Below, piece by piece: positions 1 to 12,200 of a DNA stretch of 64,000 nucleotides; position 1 is the stretch's first letter; every line of letters starts with the position of its first letter. Source of the DNA: Pyropia yezoensis (Eukaryota; Rhodophyta; Bangiophyceae; Bangiales; Bangiaceae); contig CM020618.1 of assembly GCA_009829735.1 (NCBI GenBank), forward strand, positions 27,008,894-27,072,893, in the 5' to 3' direction. The notes beneath the pieces are model-generated. The model did no database searches and was not told where the DNA came from. It saw only the letters and a list, made by a program, of their open reading frames with translations. The translations under genes and the position numbers were made by a program.

Positions 1-943
1 ATCTGTGGGGCCTGTCTCCGCGGCGGCGGTGATGGTCAGCGCGGGTGGAGGCGACGGCAGCCAAAGCTGTTGGAGTCAGTAGTAGTAGTAGCATCTGCAG
101 AAGCGGGGCTAGATAAGCGGGGGCTGTGCACGCCGCAGCGTTGATAGTGGCAAGGCGGGACTTCCCAAGCGCTTACCAGTGCCACAGAGACTACGAGGCC
201 TACGCAAAGCGGCCTACACACTCACCCCCTCACCTGGATTTCTCCGCTGCTCTCTGGCGCTCAAATAACTGCATGCGCAGCCAATTATTGCCGGGGGGGG
301 TAGAGGCAAGGCCGGGAACCAGCGTAAGGAGGTGAGGTTTGCCTCCCTTTCTGCTCCCTCCCCACGCGGCAGCACCAGTATGGCACTCCCCCACTGCACA
401 CGTAAGACTCAACCCCCCCCCCCCCCCCCTCTACCCTTCTTCCGCGTTAGGACGGCGTATGCCAGTGCCACATGTGAAAAGGAGTGGCGGGCGTGCCCAT
501 CTTTGTGTGAGTAGTCGAGGGGGCTGCCAAGGCGGCCAGCAGAGGACTGCCAGCGGAAGGGGCAAGGACGGAAAAATTGGGGGCCGAGACGTGGCTCAAT
601 TTCCGTTTTTTTCCGGTGTGTGCTGACGGTGGCGGCGTCAGCGTCAGCGGCAGCGGCGTTGACGGCGCCACCTGGGCTGACGTCGCCGCCCTCCGCTTTG
701 CGGCCGCCGCAGCCGCTGGGGAGACCACCGAGGCTGGCGGCTGCGGTGCCCACTCGTGAGCGCTCTCGGCGCAGGCCAAACGCACCTGCGCGATGCTCGA
801 TACGGGGACCAGCCCCCTCATCAACGGGGGGTCCTACGACTGTGGACTCGGTTATACTCGTCAACCCCTTGCGCTTGTTACCCCTTCCTGCGGTCATGCA
901 TTTACTGCTTGACTACTCAACGTCCTGTCAGATCACTCCCCCA

Positions 944-1042
944 ATCACGCCTCTGCGGCCGGGGCGTGACGTGTGATCACGTGCTAAATCACGCATGAGA
1001 TCACGCAAAATACGTGATCCTACATCACGTGAGGGGCGTGAT
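944..1042. repeat. Cluster of seven ATCACG/CGTGAT hexamers
   Basis: The hexamer ATCACG or its complement occurs at 944, 976, 988, 1000, 1013, 1024 and 1037, seven times in 99 bases, with spacings of roughly 11-13 bases in the centre. Some copies extend into CACGTG-like (G-box) or ATCACGTG sequence. It could be an array of transcription-factor sites or the remnant of a small repeat. No gene start can be tied to it. Confidence 0.6.
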
Positions 1043-4000
1043 ACCCAAGCCTAGCGTAGGCAGATCTGCAGCCGCTCGGGGTTCCCCTCCTGTATTTTCT
1101 CAGCAAGGTCATACAAGTGCAGTTGATCTGATATTCCTGTTGTAATGCCCAGCGACGATGACGACGGCAAGCTGGCGGACACGTGGGTAGACTACCTAAT
1201 TTCGTTGTTGCGCCATGTCTATTCGATTGCAGTGTATGCAGTATTGTGCTCGTAGAATGATTGATTGATTGAACCGGACGATGTGCGAGGACAGGTGATG
1301 CAAAGCGGTCGAGGGTCAAGCAAGGAGTCGCGGTCAGGTCAGAAGCCGTCGGCGGGCGTGCAAATAATACATCAGGGGCAGAGCTCTGCCCAGGGCTCTG
1401 TCAACGCCAGCCTGACGCCCGCGCAAGCACCAACCAACCAGCCAGCCCCCCCCGGCTCCGACGCCTCTTGCCTCCCTGGCTCTGGCTCGTTTGCCGCACC
1501 GGCTCCACATCATGATGATAAGAGCTGTCGGCTGCGGACGTCGCGACTCGGCGGTTGAGTGAGGCGCAGGGGCCAGACTGTCAGGTCCGCCCACACGCCC
1601 ACACTCCGCAGCGGCTTTGAAAGGTTTGCAGCACCCGCGACGGCGCCGCAAGCAAAAGAACAGAGGACCACACTGGCGAGCCAGCCGCGAGGCGTGCCCA
1701 CCCTCGTGCCCCTTTCGTCGACGTAACCCTCGGTTCAGGTCAGGAAACAGAGGTGGTCTGCTGTCTGGCCGACTCTGACCTCGGCCAGCCCAGAAGGCGG
1801 CGGCCGGGCGCCGTCGGGGCCCCCTCTGGCGGAGCGCAACCGTTGTCGGGAGCTTCCGACGCTTGAATCTTGGCCCCCTCCCTGACTAAGTTCTGCAAGC
1901 CCGTGCATGGATGCATGACGGTCACCGGAGGCGAACGAAGCATGGACGATGGGCATGGACGCGACAATAGCGCATCACGCAATGCATAATTCCACCACCA
2001 CCCAACCACACTCCTCCCTTCCGGCACGCCATCATGAGATGATCCCCGCGGGCAGCTACAGTAAGGTCATTGGAGGCGCTCTGGCCCCGCACGAGTCGAT
2101 GCTCGCCCGCCCGACGGTGCCCCTGTCCCACACTGGCCCCACGCGTTCCCGTGCTGGAACCGCCGGGCGCGCGTCCGTAGGGCAGGTGCGTGGCATCGCC
2201 AGAGGGCGGCAGGTCGTCGGCGGGCCACTGACGAGAGACGCGCCGCGGCTGCGGCGCTCAAATCTGGTCCCCCCCTTTCAAAATCCCCCGCCACCGGTGG
2301 GACATTGCGACCGGTCCCCGCAACCCTTTTGCTGGGACACGCGTCCCAAACATGAACCTGCGCGTGCAAAATCTCCCGCAGACGGGTGACTCACGTATTC
2401 GTTGGGGGAGTGTCTGGCCCGCTGGGACGCCCCAGCGGTGCGAGCACAAGTTTCAGAATACTGTACATACATAAACAGCATCTCTCGATTTCCTCGAGTC
2501 GAGAGCCACCTCGACGAGGGAGGGGCGCCCCCTCGATGCGCCCTCCCACACACACTCACACCCACCAGCCTTGCGCAGGGGCGCGACCAAGCCGCCTGCC
2601 GCCCACGCGCCGTGGCGCTGACGGTGGGTGTCCCAGCGACGCCTACGTCGCTGCTGCGCGAGCGCTGGGTGCCGCGCCCCCGCTTGGGCTGGCGTCGTTT
2701 GGCGGCGAGGGGGCCACCCCCCCCCCCCCGCGTCGGCCCTGCTTCGCGCCAGCCGCGAGGGCGCTCGCGACAGGGGGGCGGCAGAGCCCAGCCCCGCTCC
2801 GAGTTGAGCAGGTACCCCCTGACGCACACGGCTGGCGCGGATCCCCCCCCTTATTCCGTGTTGCCTGCAGTGTCTGCCCTTGTGCTTTTCTCGTTGGCGC
2901 CTTCAGCCAGCCTCGCGGGGCGGGGGCAGGGAGCGGGGCGTCGGAGAGGCTGGTTGTATCCTAACCAATGATGCGGGCCAAGGCGGAGCCGCCTTAAAAC
3001 AGCGACGCGGCGGGGGGGAGGGGGGCAGCTGTCCCGCTCCGACCCACGCCCGCGGTGTCGGCCGGCCGCTGCCCACTGTCCCTGGTGGGCCGCCCCCCCC
3101 CCCCCCCCTCCCACCAAATTGGGGACCTCCCCTACATACTAGCACCTCCCACGGCTCTGGCACCACAAGTGGATGGCGTTGGTGGCATCCCCCCTTGCTT
3201 GGCTACCCCCGCGGGCGTCTCGCGTCAAGGGGGATGTGGCGGTCGCCGACGGCGGGTGGTCCGCCACGGGACACGCCTCGGCCGTTTATGCGTCGATGCT
3301 GACGCTGGCCCTGCCGGCCTATCGCCGGGGGGGGGGGGGGGGGGCCGTCCCACGGGGCGGCCACGTAACGCGCCGGGGCCGGCGTCCCCCCCCCCCCCCC
3401 CCCCCCCTCCCCCCCAGCCCCCTCCCAAGGACGACCAACCACTACGGCCGCTCTTTGCGCCTTTCGTTCTTTTCTGTCGCCTCTCCCCCACCCCACCCCC
3501 CCCCCCCCCTATTGACCTTGTCTGACGCACGGAGACGGCGCGCCCCGCATCGCGCTGTCACGCTGCTGTGGGCCCCCCCCCCGCTGGTGGTGGGCCGCGT
3601 AGGCGGCGTGACTGGCCGGCGTCCGACTTTGGGGCGGGGGGGGACGCACGGTGGGACAGCCCGACCGGTGGGCGGCGGGCGGCCGAGGGCCCCCCAGGAA
3701 GGGGGGTGGGTGGGGGGGGGGGCGGGGAAATAGATATTCCCCAGACGAGGCGGGATGGCCCTTTTGGAATCTCAGACACCCCCCCCCCCCACCCCCCGCA
3801 CATCCGCCGCCCACCCTCGGGCGGCGTTGCTCGCCGCCGCTGCGCCCCGTGTACCGGGGCGGCCGCGCGCGCACGGTGGTGGGGCGAGCGGCGAGAGGGG
3901 GTCGAGACCGCTGCGGCAGTGAGGGGTGACGTCGCTGGTCGTTCAGCGTGGGGGGGCGAGGGGCTTGGCCTGGGGGGGGGGGAGGGGGAGGGGGCGGCCT

Positions 4001-4387
4001 GTGGGCGGGTGGAAGAAGCAAGTTGACCGTGGCTCTCCTCCCCCGCTTGTTGTTGCCGGCGGCGGGATTGGGAAGGGTGCACCCCGCCGGTGGGGGGCAC
4101 CGCTGGGCGGGCGGGCCCCCCTGCCACCGCCGCTGGGTCCCTCCCCGCTGCCACCCCCGTCTGCGCCACAGCCTGTATGGGCAAGGCCGGGGGGAATGGG
4201 GGGAGCGCCCACTGGCAGCCGGCCGGCACGACACGCACCCCCCCCCCCCCCCTCCCCTCCCCACCTTCTCCCAACTGGGACAAGGAGGGTGGAGCGGTGA
4301 GTGCCCATAGCGGCGGGTCGTCGGTGGGGGGCGCTGGGGCCGTCATGGGATGGGGAGGGCGGGGGGGGGGCCGCCGCTCCCACCGCG

Positions 4388-4393
4388 GGGGTT

Positions 4394-4428
<35 letters not shown>

Positions 4429-4430
4429 TG
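4388..4430. repeat. GCC trinucleotide microsatellite
   Basis: A nearly pure run of about eleven GCC units lies in the gene-poor GC-rich stretch. No coding frame is supported here. Confidence 0.8.
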
Positions 4431-6257
4431 ACGCGGGCGGAGCGGCGGCGGCGGCGCCGCGGTGGGACGCGCGAGCCCCCCCCCCCCCCCCCCCCCACAA
4501 GGGCAGCGGGGAGGGTGGGGCGGGGCTGGGAGGTCTCTTGGTGGGGTGGCGGAGTTTGAAGGAGGGTGGCGGGTGGGCGTCGCTGCCCCCGTTCCCGCCA
4601 CCGACCCGGCCGACCGCAACCCCCGCTGCCGACACCCCCCCGTGGCTGTATGCGCGCGCATTGGCGGGAGGGGCGGTGTGGGTGTGTGGGGAGCGTGGGG
4701 GGGGGAGGTGACCCGCAGGGCACGACGGCGGGGGTGACAACACCGACAACCCCCCCCCCACCCCCCCCCGCACCGACCTGTGGCGGCGGCCGCCGCCCCT
4801 GCATTGCATCCCTGCGCCCCCGCCCGCGCACCCGGCCGCCCCTCCCCGGTGGCGCCCTTCTTTCCCCGACCGGCGCTGCCGGTTGACAGCCGCGCCTCTC
4901 CGCCCCCCCCTTTCCGACAGCCCCTCCCGCTCGTCCCCCTCCCCCGCCACCCACCTCACCCGTCCTAGCTGTCTTGCAGCCCCCCGGGGGGGTAGGGCCG
5001 GCCGGCGGGCGGGCCAGCCCGCCGGGCGGGTGGGTGGGTAGGTTGGCAGTGGGGGAGATCCCCACCTCGCCCTCCTCCTCTCCCCCGCCGTGCTGGGCGT
5101 GTCCCGCCAGCCGCGGGCGGGGGGTGGGGCCGCGCGTATGTGCGTGGCCGGTACGTCAGGCCCGCGGGGGCAGCGCCGTCAGCGTCCCGCCGGCGGCGTT
5201 ACGTGGGCGAGTCACTGGCCGCGGCGGGCAGCGGGGGCGGGGGGGGGGGGAGGAAGTGGTGGGGGTGCTGTGCGTCGGTAGCGCCCAACCGCCGGGGCGG
5301 CGGGTGCCTCCCGCAGCGGCTACGTCGCCGCCCACCGTTGGCCGTGTCCCCGTGACAGCCGCGCGGTGGGGAAAGGGGGGGGGCGACGACGCGGGCCCGC
5401 GCGCCGACCACGCTGCCGCCGCACTCCCCCCCCGGGCCCCCCACCGCGGCGGTCCCTGCCCCCCGACGGTGGTCTCTCTCCTCTGTGGGTGTCCACCCGC
5501 CACCGCTGGTGTGGAACCAGGCCCCACCCCCGTCGTCGTCATCGTTGGGGGGGGGTGGGGGTTGTGGTCGCCGAGTCGGCTGGGGCCGAGTGGCGGGCGG
5601 TGGCGGGGGTGGACACGGTGGCGGCGGCGGTGGCGGTGCGTTGCGCGGGCGGGGGCGTGTCCTCCAGCGTCCACCAGCGTCCACCAGCTCGACGGCGGCT
5701 CTCGGGCGTTCCTTCCCCCCGTCGGTGTCCCCTTCCCTCGGCCACCGCCGCCGGGTGCGGGTGTCCCCTCCCACACGGGTGAGCGAGAGCTCCCCGACCT
5801 CTCCCTCCCGCCGATCCAGGGTGCTGGGCGCCGGTGGTGGCTGCCGCCCTCCCCGGGGGTGTGCGTAGCGGCGTGGGCGCCCCCGCCCCGCCGGCGGGAG
5901 GGCACCCGGATGTGTGGCAGACCACCGCCGCTGGTGGACGGGCGCGGCGTGAGTGGTGGTGGTGGCCGCGGCGGGGTGGGAGCGGCGCGAGGCCTCCTCG
6001 AGGGTGGGGCGGGGGGGGGGCGAGTGTGGGGTGGCGGAGGGGCTGCCGGCCGGTCCGGGTGAGCGGCGACGGGCTCGGCGCGGGTTGCGCCTCCGCGGCG
6101 GCTGGCTGCGTTTGGCAGACGCCGACGTTGTCGGTGGGCGCGCGCGCGCGCGGGCGAGCGCGCGGGCGGGAGAGCGGCGAGGGGGTGGGGGGGGGTGTTG
6201 CCGAGCCCACCGTGGGTGGACAGCCCGTACCGCCCCGAAGCGCGCCCGCGGCCAGCG

Positions 6258-6263
6258 TATATA
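6258..6263 (+). promoter_or_regulatory. Candidate TATA box of the zinc-finger gene
   Basis: TATATA followed by AGGCCGGCC stands out in otherwise almost AT-free DNA. It is about 365 bases upstream of the Met chosen for the C2H2 zinc-finger gene and on the correct strand. The transcription start is not visible, so the assignment is inferred. Confidence 0.4.
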
Positions 6264-6625
6264 GGCCGGCCGGCCGGCGTCGGCGGGGGTGAGCGGCCGC
6301 CCGCGCCCACCCTGCAACTGCCGTGGTGAGCCGCTCCCCCGCAGCCGAGCCGGCCGCCTTCCCCACCGGCGCTTGGGGTGAGCATCCACCTCCCCCTTCC
6401 CCCCCGCCTCGACCTCCCCCCCCACCCACCCACCCGTCTGGGGTAACGGCCCTTCCCTCCCTTCTTTCTCTTCCCTCGTCTTTCCAAGCGCCTGTGATCC
6501 GCTTCTTCCTCCCTCCCTTCCCCCCTCGCCACCACCCCCTCACCCCCCCCCTCTCATCACCCACACCTCCCTTTGCCCCATCACCCCTATCCATCCACCA
6601 CCGCCGCCGGTACCCCGCCCGTCTC

Positions 6626-8256
6626 ATGGACTTTGTCGACGACTCGGGGGGGGCGTTTGGCTCCCCCCCCCGCTGCGCCTCCCCCGGCTGGTCCTCCCCG
6701 TGGGACCCCGCCCCCGCCGGCACGGGCACCCCCGCGGCGCCCAGCACCGTCAGCAACGTGACGGACGAGGCGGGCTTCCTCGCCGACGCTGCCGCCACCG
6801 CCGCCGCCGCGCCGTCGCCGTGGTGCCTCGAGGACGCGATGCGCGCGGCGGTGGAGCCGTCGCGGGCGTCCCCGTGGGGTGCCCCCCACGCCGGCAGCGG
6901 CGACGGCGGCGGCGGGTGTGGGCCCATGTCCCCCTGCACGCCGGCGGCGGCTGCGGCGTGGGCAGACAAGGAGGACACCCCCTTCCCCAGTGGCAAGTGC
7001 CGTGCAGACAGCGACGGCGGCGGTTCATTGGCGGCGGGCGGGGGGGTGGTGGTTGCCAAGGCAGAGCCCCTCCCGTGGGTGCCCGAGCTGCACCTCCTGT
7101 CGTCCACGACAAGACCGGCGGCGGCGGGTTTCCCCCACGCCGGCCTGCTCCCTGCAGCCACGTCGCCCACGCTCCTGCCCGTCAACCTCTTTGACGCCGC
7201 CTTTGCCGCCGCCCCGTCAACGCCGGCGCTCGCAGAGTACCAAGGGGGCGGCGTCGCCATGGCCGACGACGACGACGAAAAGGCACAGGCCCTCCCCCGG
7301 CGGCGCTCCCCGCCCGTCACGCCCGTGGCGGCGGCGTCGTCCTTCTCCACGCCGACGGCGGGCAAGGCCGGCGGCGGCGGCGCCGCCACCCCGTTGAGCC
7401 CCGTGACGCCGCTGCGGCTGTCCCCACAGCCGTCGGGGGCGGGGTCGGGGACCCCCCCACCGGCGCTCCCCCACCTGGCCGCTCCCACCCCCCCAGAGAC
7501 GACGATGACAACAGCAACAACGTCGACGACGGCGGCGGCGGAGGCGGCGGTGGCGGCAACGACCACGACCGCCCCCCCCTCCCCCCCGGCGGCCACGTGC
7601 GGGCAGTGCGGGCGCACCTTCACCACCACCTCCTCCCTCAACCGGCACGTGTCGCGGGTCCACCATAACCACAGGCCGCACACGTGCGCGGACTGCGGGG
7701 CGCCGTTTGGCCAGCGCGGCAGCCTCACCCGCCACGTCGCGGCCGTCCACGGGGGGGGGCGCCGCGCGTACGGGTGTGGGGTGTGTGGGCGGCGGTTTGG
7801 CCGCAAGGACAACCTCGGCGTCCACGTTGCCACCGTCCACCGGCGGGGTCTCGTCGGCGGCGGCGGCGGCGGGGGGGGGTTTGGCGGCGGCGGCGGCGCC
7901 ATGCCGGGCGTCCGCCGGGGAGGTGCAGCGGGGGTCGCCAAGCGCCCCCGCCGGCCGGCCGCCGCCGCCGCCGCCCGTGCGGCGGGCGCACCGCCAGCAG
8001 CCTGTGCCCCCTCCCCCCCTCCCCCCCCCCGCCGCCGCCGCCGCCCCCTCCCCCGCCGCCGCCGCCGCCGTCGCGGGCGGCGGCGCCCCCGCGGCGCCCC
8101 CCCCCGCCGCCGCCCACCACCGCCACCGACGTGGACGACGCGGTGCGGCTGCTGGGGCGGCTGCCCGCCGCGGCGCTGCCGCCGCCGCCCGACGTGCCGC
8201 TCGAGGCGCTGGGCCTGGGCATTGGGCCCGTCGACGCGCCGGGCTTTTTGGGATGA
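6626..8256 (+). CDS. C2H2 zinc-finger protein, three fingers
   Basis: Probable DNA-binding transcription regulator. From the Met at 6626 the first 320 or so residues are acidic and Ala/Pro/Ser-rich. Three consecutive fingers follow at about residues 325-405, all C-x2-C-x12-H-x4-H, beginning CGQCGRTF, CADCGAPF and CGVCGRRF. A basic KRPRRP patch after the fingers may be a nuclear signal. Beyond it the apparent frame changes twice, at the C runs near 8011-8030 and 8095-8103. The third frame ends with a well-structured tail (DDAVRLLGRLPAAALPPPP, ending GFLG) that stops at 8256. The two same-direction shifts at homopolymers look like length errors, but a short intron or real indels are possible. 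The in-frame region upstream of 6626 is low complexity, which favours this start. The target is unknown. Confidence 0.7.
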
Positions 8257-8261
8257 CCGGG

Positions 8262-8293
<32 letters not shown>

Positions 8294-9200
8294 TGCCAGG
8301 AGCGGGAGGGAGGCGGGGATGGGGCCCCATCCCCCCCCACCCCGGGGGGAGCCGGGGGGGTGGCCACGCCCCGCCGCGCGCGATGCGGCGTGCGCCGCCG
8401 CCGCCGCCGCGAGTGCGCGCGCCCCCGGCCGCGAGCGTCTTGTGTTTTTTTCTGCTTTGGTACTGTTTTGTCTTTATCCGGGCGTTGATTTTTTCCTTGT
8501 TTCTTTGCCGTTTTTTTCTTGTATCTGGCTCTGTATTTGTTGTCTTTTTTGTGGGTAGGGGGGGGGGGGGGGAGCGCTGCACCGCGTAGGTGCCATGCTA
8601 CACGCTTACTCGGTGCGGTCTCCAGTAGAGTTCTGACAGGTAGGAGGGTGCCGTTCCTATTTTTCTTCTTTTCTCTCTTGTCTGGACCCAAGGCTGCTGC
8701 CCGTGCCACAGCACCACTGGTGCCACAGCAGTCGTTCTGTACCTACAGTCCAGTACGTGTACTGTACATACCACAGGGTGACCCGCCGCCAGCAGGGGCG
8801 GGGGCGGCCAGAAGGGGGTCGGCCGCCGCGGTCTGCCTCGCGCGCCTCCCTCCCCATGGCCGCCCAAGAAACCAAACAAATGAGCGCCCTGTGCATTGGG
8901 GGGGGGGGGGGAGGTAGGTCTACGGGGCGCGGCAGCGGCTGCTGCAACACGGCCACCCGACACGCGTGGCCACCACCGGCAACGCCAAGGGGGCGCCGCC
9001 CAACCACCGCTGAAGCGGCCCCGCCTCTAGCCGCCCCTGACCGGTACAACGGCCTCTCCCCCCAGCCTCCCCCAGCCCTCCCCCCATCCTTCCTCCGCTC
9101 TCCTCTCCCCCTTGCCGCGCCCGCACTCCCGCAAACCCACCCGCCCGCTCGCCCGCTGGCCCGCCCCCTTCCCCCCCCCTCGCCCCCCTCCCCCCACCTC
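8257..9200. other. Intergenic region between convergent genes
   Basis: This lies between the ends of the zinc-finger gene (+) and EFTUD2 (-). It holds a T-rich patch at about 8440-8540, probably 3' untranslated sequence, a G run near 8560, and a GTAC-rich cluster at 8739-8767. No coding sequence is supported. Confidence 0.6.
8739..8767. promoter_or_regulatory. GTAC-motif cluster
   Basis: Four GTAC tetramers occur in 29 bases (8739, 8753, 8759, 8764) in DNA where AT-containing palindromes are rare. GTAC is the core bound by SBP-domain factors such as the Chlamydomonas copper regulator CRR1. Any such role here is inference. Confidence 0.3.
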
Positions 9201-12200
9201 TCACCGGAGCAGGTTCCGCAGCGAAGGGTCGGCCGCCGCGACGACCGCGATGCCCGCGCCCCCTCCGTCGAGGTACCGGCCAATGCCAACCTCGTCGGCG
9301 AGGCCCTTGCGGCGGCGGGTCTTGACCATGCACTCCCGCGCAAGCGCGCCGTCGGGCGCCGCCTCCAGCGGCCGCAGCACAATCGACGCGTCCAGCGGGT
9401 CCCCCGGCACCACTGCCCAGCGGTCAAAGACGGTGGCCGCGTACACGCGGCCGCCGCTGACCAGCCGGATGTCCGTCTCGAGGCCCACCGCGTCCATGGC
9501 GGGCACCACGCCCGTCAGCCGCCGCAGCGGCGACGCCGCCACCCCCACGTCGGTGAGAACGTAGCCGCGGCGGCGGGAGAGGATGCGCTCGACGACCGCC
9601 GCGTCGGCCGCAGACGCGGCGGTCGCCTCGAGGGAGAGGAGCGGCTCCAGCAGCCGCGGCGACGCCGACAGCAGCGCCGCGTAGGCCCCGCGGCGGGCCG
9701 TCGGGATGAGCTGCGCGCCCGACCGGGCGGCGGGCGACGCCGCGACCGTCGCGTCGAGGAGGCGGAGCTTGACGCCCCGCACGGGGGAGTCGGTGAGGGG
9801 GCCCTCCCGGGTGGCCCACCGGAAGCCCGACACAATGCCCCCGCGGCCGGCGTTGAGCGCCGACCGCTGCGGCGTGCCCGCCCCCGTCAGCACATCGTCA
9901 ATGAGCACATTGCCGCCAGACGCCGCCTCGGGGCCATACGCCCACAGGCGGCGGGTGGCCAGGGCGTCCCAGCCCCACTCGGACTGCAGGCGCGCCTGTG
10001 TGGACCGCAGCGGTGGTGCCACTGCCCCGGCACCCGCGCCCACACCCGCAGAGGAGGAGGGCGGGTTGAGGCGGGAGCGGGGGCGCAGCGGGAGCGCCCC
10101 CCGCTCAATCGCCTCGGCGAGGCCCTCCTCCAGCGGCGCCGCGATGAGGGTGAGGCTGTTGGCGCCGTTGGGCGTCGTCGCCGCCACCTTGAGCGCCGAC
10201 GTCTCGGCGACTGTCTCAGCTAGCGGCACCGCCGGGTCCGACACGGACAGCGGCACGCGTGCGTAGTGGTTGCGCAGGTCCCCGAGAGCCACCTCCAGCG
10301 CCATCTCACCGGCACCCAGCAACACGTGCTCTCCCGACTCCTCCACGCGGGTGACCAGGCCGGGGGAGGAGGCGGATAGGGCGCGGAGGCCGCGCACCAG
10401 GGCGGGCAAGTCTGACGGCGCCCGGGGTTCGACGGCCACCTTGAACGTGGCCGTCGTTGGCCCCACGCTCAGCGACCGCGACAGCGGCGTAAAGACGTGG
10501 CAAGCCGCCGCGCGGCGCGACCGCACCTGGCCGGCGGCGGCCACCTCGTCCTCATCGTCCGCGTCGCCATCGACGGCCGCGGGGGGGGGCGGCCCGCTGT
10601 CGGCGCCAACCGACACAAGCGTGGCGCCCTTGCCGCCCATGACGCCATCCACCCCATCAATCAACACCACCTGTCCCGCCCGCACGGCGCTCACCCGCGT
10701 TACGTACCGGCCCCCAGGGAGGTAGAGCCCCGTGACGGGGGCCTCGGCTACGTCCTCCTCATCGCCCCCCCCATCGTCGGCAGCAAAGCTGCCCGCCGGG
10801 ACGTAGCCGTCGCCCAGCACCCGTACGGTATCGCCTTGCCGCAAGCAGCCCGCCATGACCCGGCCGAGGGCGTAAAAGGACTCCATATCGGGGTGAGGGA
10901 CGAGCTTGGCCACCAACACCACCACCGGCGCCCGTGGGCCGGGGTCACACGCCCGCAGGCAGCGCAAGAGGCCCGCCTCTGGGTCCTCCGCGTCGTCGTC
11001 CCAGTCGTCATCGGCGTCCGAGTCGGCCGCCGCGGTGTAAATAGTCGCGCCCACGCCGTCCATGGAGAGGGCGCCCGTGTAAAAGGCGGCCAGCTTGTCA
11101 CCCGCCCCAGCAGCGGGCGAAGGCGCATGTGCGACGAGGGCAGACACAAAACCCGTCACGTCGCAGTTGCCCCAGAGAGTGCCCATGGACAGCCGGATAA
11201 GGGGATGCACATCCAGTTCAAGGTCCGCCGCCTTGAATGGCCGGGGTCTCCTGCCGCCGCCACCCCCCTGCCGCCTGCCGCGTCCTCTCCTGTTGAGCCC
11301 CTTTCCAGACGCGGCCTTGCCAAGCGACGCGGGCAGCGACGTGGAATCCCCCTCGTCGCGCAACACAATGGCGTTGAGCTTGCGGGCGACCTCATCTGGC
11401 GGGTCCCCCACCGCCGCCGCGTACACCTTGTACAGCGGGGCCAACACAAACTCCACAAACGACCGCTGGGAGCCCCCTTCCTCGCTCCCTACCGCCGCGT
11501 CGGCGGGGCGGCGCTTGGTAAACATCCGCCGCTGCCGGTCAAACCAGACGTCGCCCCAGAGGCGGCGCGCCAACGCAGACGCCGGCATGACGGGCACATC
11601 CCCGTGGCCGCTCGCAGCGGCGGCGTCGGCGGCGGCGCGGCGGAGGTACCAGCCCGCCACCTGCTCCAGCGTAAACAGCAGGCCCGACTGGGCAGAGGCA
11701 AAGACCACGCTCCCGTCTTCGGGGGTGACGTACCACCGGCGGGGGCCTGATGCGGGCGCACCGCCGTCGTCGCCGTCGCCGCCACCGTCGCCGACGCCGC
11801 CGCCGCCGCCTGCAGCCGCGGCCTTTCCCTCATCCACAGGCGCCCACTTTGCCAACAGCTCGTTAAACGTCGCCACCGTGTGTCGCAGCTTGTGGTACGC
11901 GTCCGCCACGGGGAGGCGAAGTTCCAGGACGAGACGGTCCAGCTTGGTCACCACCAGCACCACCCCCACGCGCGCGGCGGCCGCGGCGGCGACGGCCAGC
12001 TCGGTGCCGCGGCAGACACCCTCGGCAGCGTCCACCACCACGACGGCCAAGTCAACCAGCCGTAGCGCCGCGACGGTTTCGTCAAGGAAGGAGGTGTGCC
12101 CGGGGCAGTCGAGGAGGTGGAGGGCGTAGCTCTTGGCCGCCAAGTCGGTGCCAAGCAGCGCCAGGGGGGTTGCCTTGACCGACAGCGCCCGCGCCTGCTC

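Larger units (their letters stand above)
1..6257. other. Gene-poor, extremely GC-rich stretch
   Basis: No recognisable protein was found on either strand. Open frames here are long only because stop codons are rare in such GC-rich DNA; their translations are Pro/Arg/Gly/Ala low complexity. From about 2700 to 6250 the DNA is dominated by runs of eight or more C or G, for example near 3093, 3330, 3385, 3495, 4230 and 4478. A cluster of ATCACG hexamers lies at 944-1042. A lower-GC patch at about 1100-1270 could be the end of a transcript, but no family is evident. Confidence 0.6.

Noticed and set aside
1147-1254. 36-codon plus-strand frame starting MPSDDDDGKLADTWVDY
   Set aside because: It looks mildly coding but is too short and isolated; no exon partner or splice site could be supported.
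3558-4661. Several 250-360 codon frames in the homopolymer region
   Set aside because: Composition is Pro/Arg/Gly noise in all frames, with no domain and no coherent frame.
5539-8709. Minus-strand open frame of over 1000 codons
   Set aside because: It is antisense to the zinc-finger gene and consists of Pro/Arg/Gly low complexity; its length reflects the lack of stop codons in GC-rich DNA.
8703-10223. Plus-strand 500-codon frame
   Set aside because: It is the complement of the C-terminal half of EFTUD2, whose minus-strand match is unambiguous.
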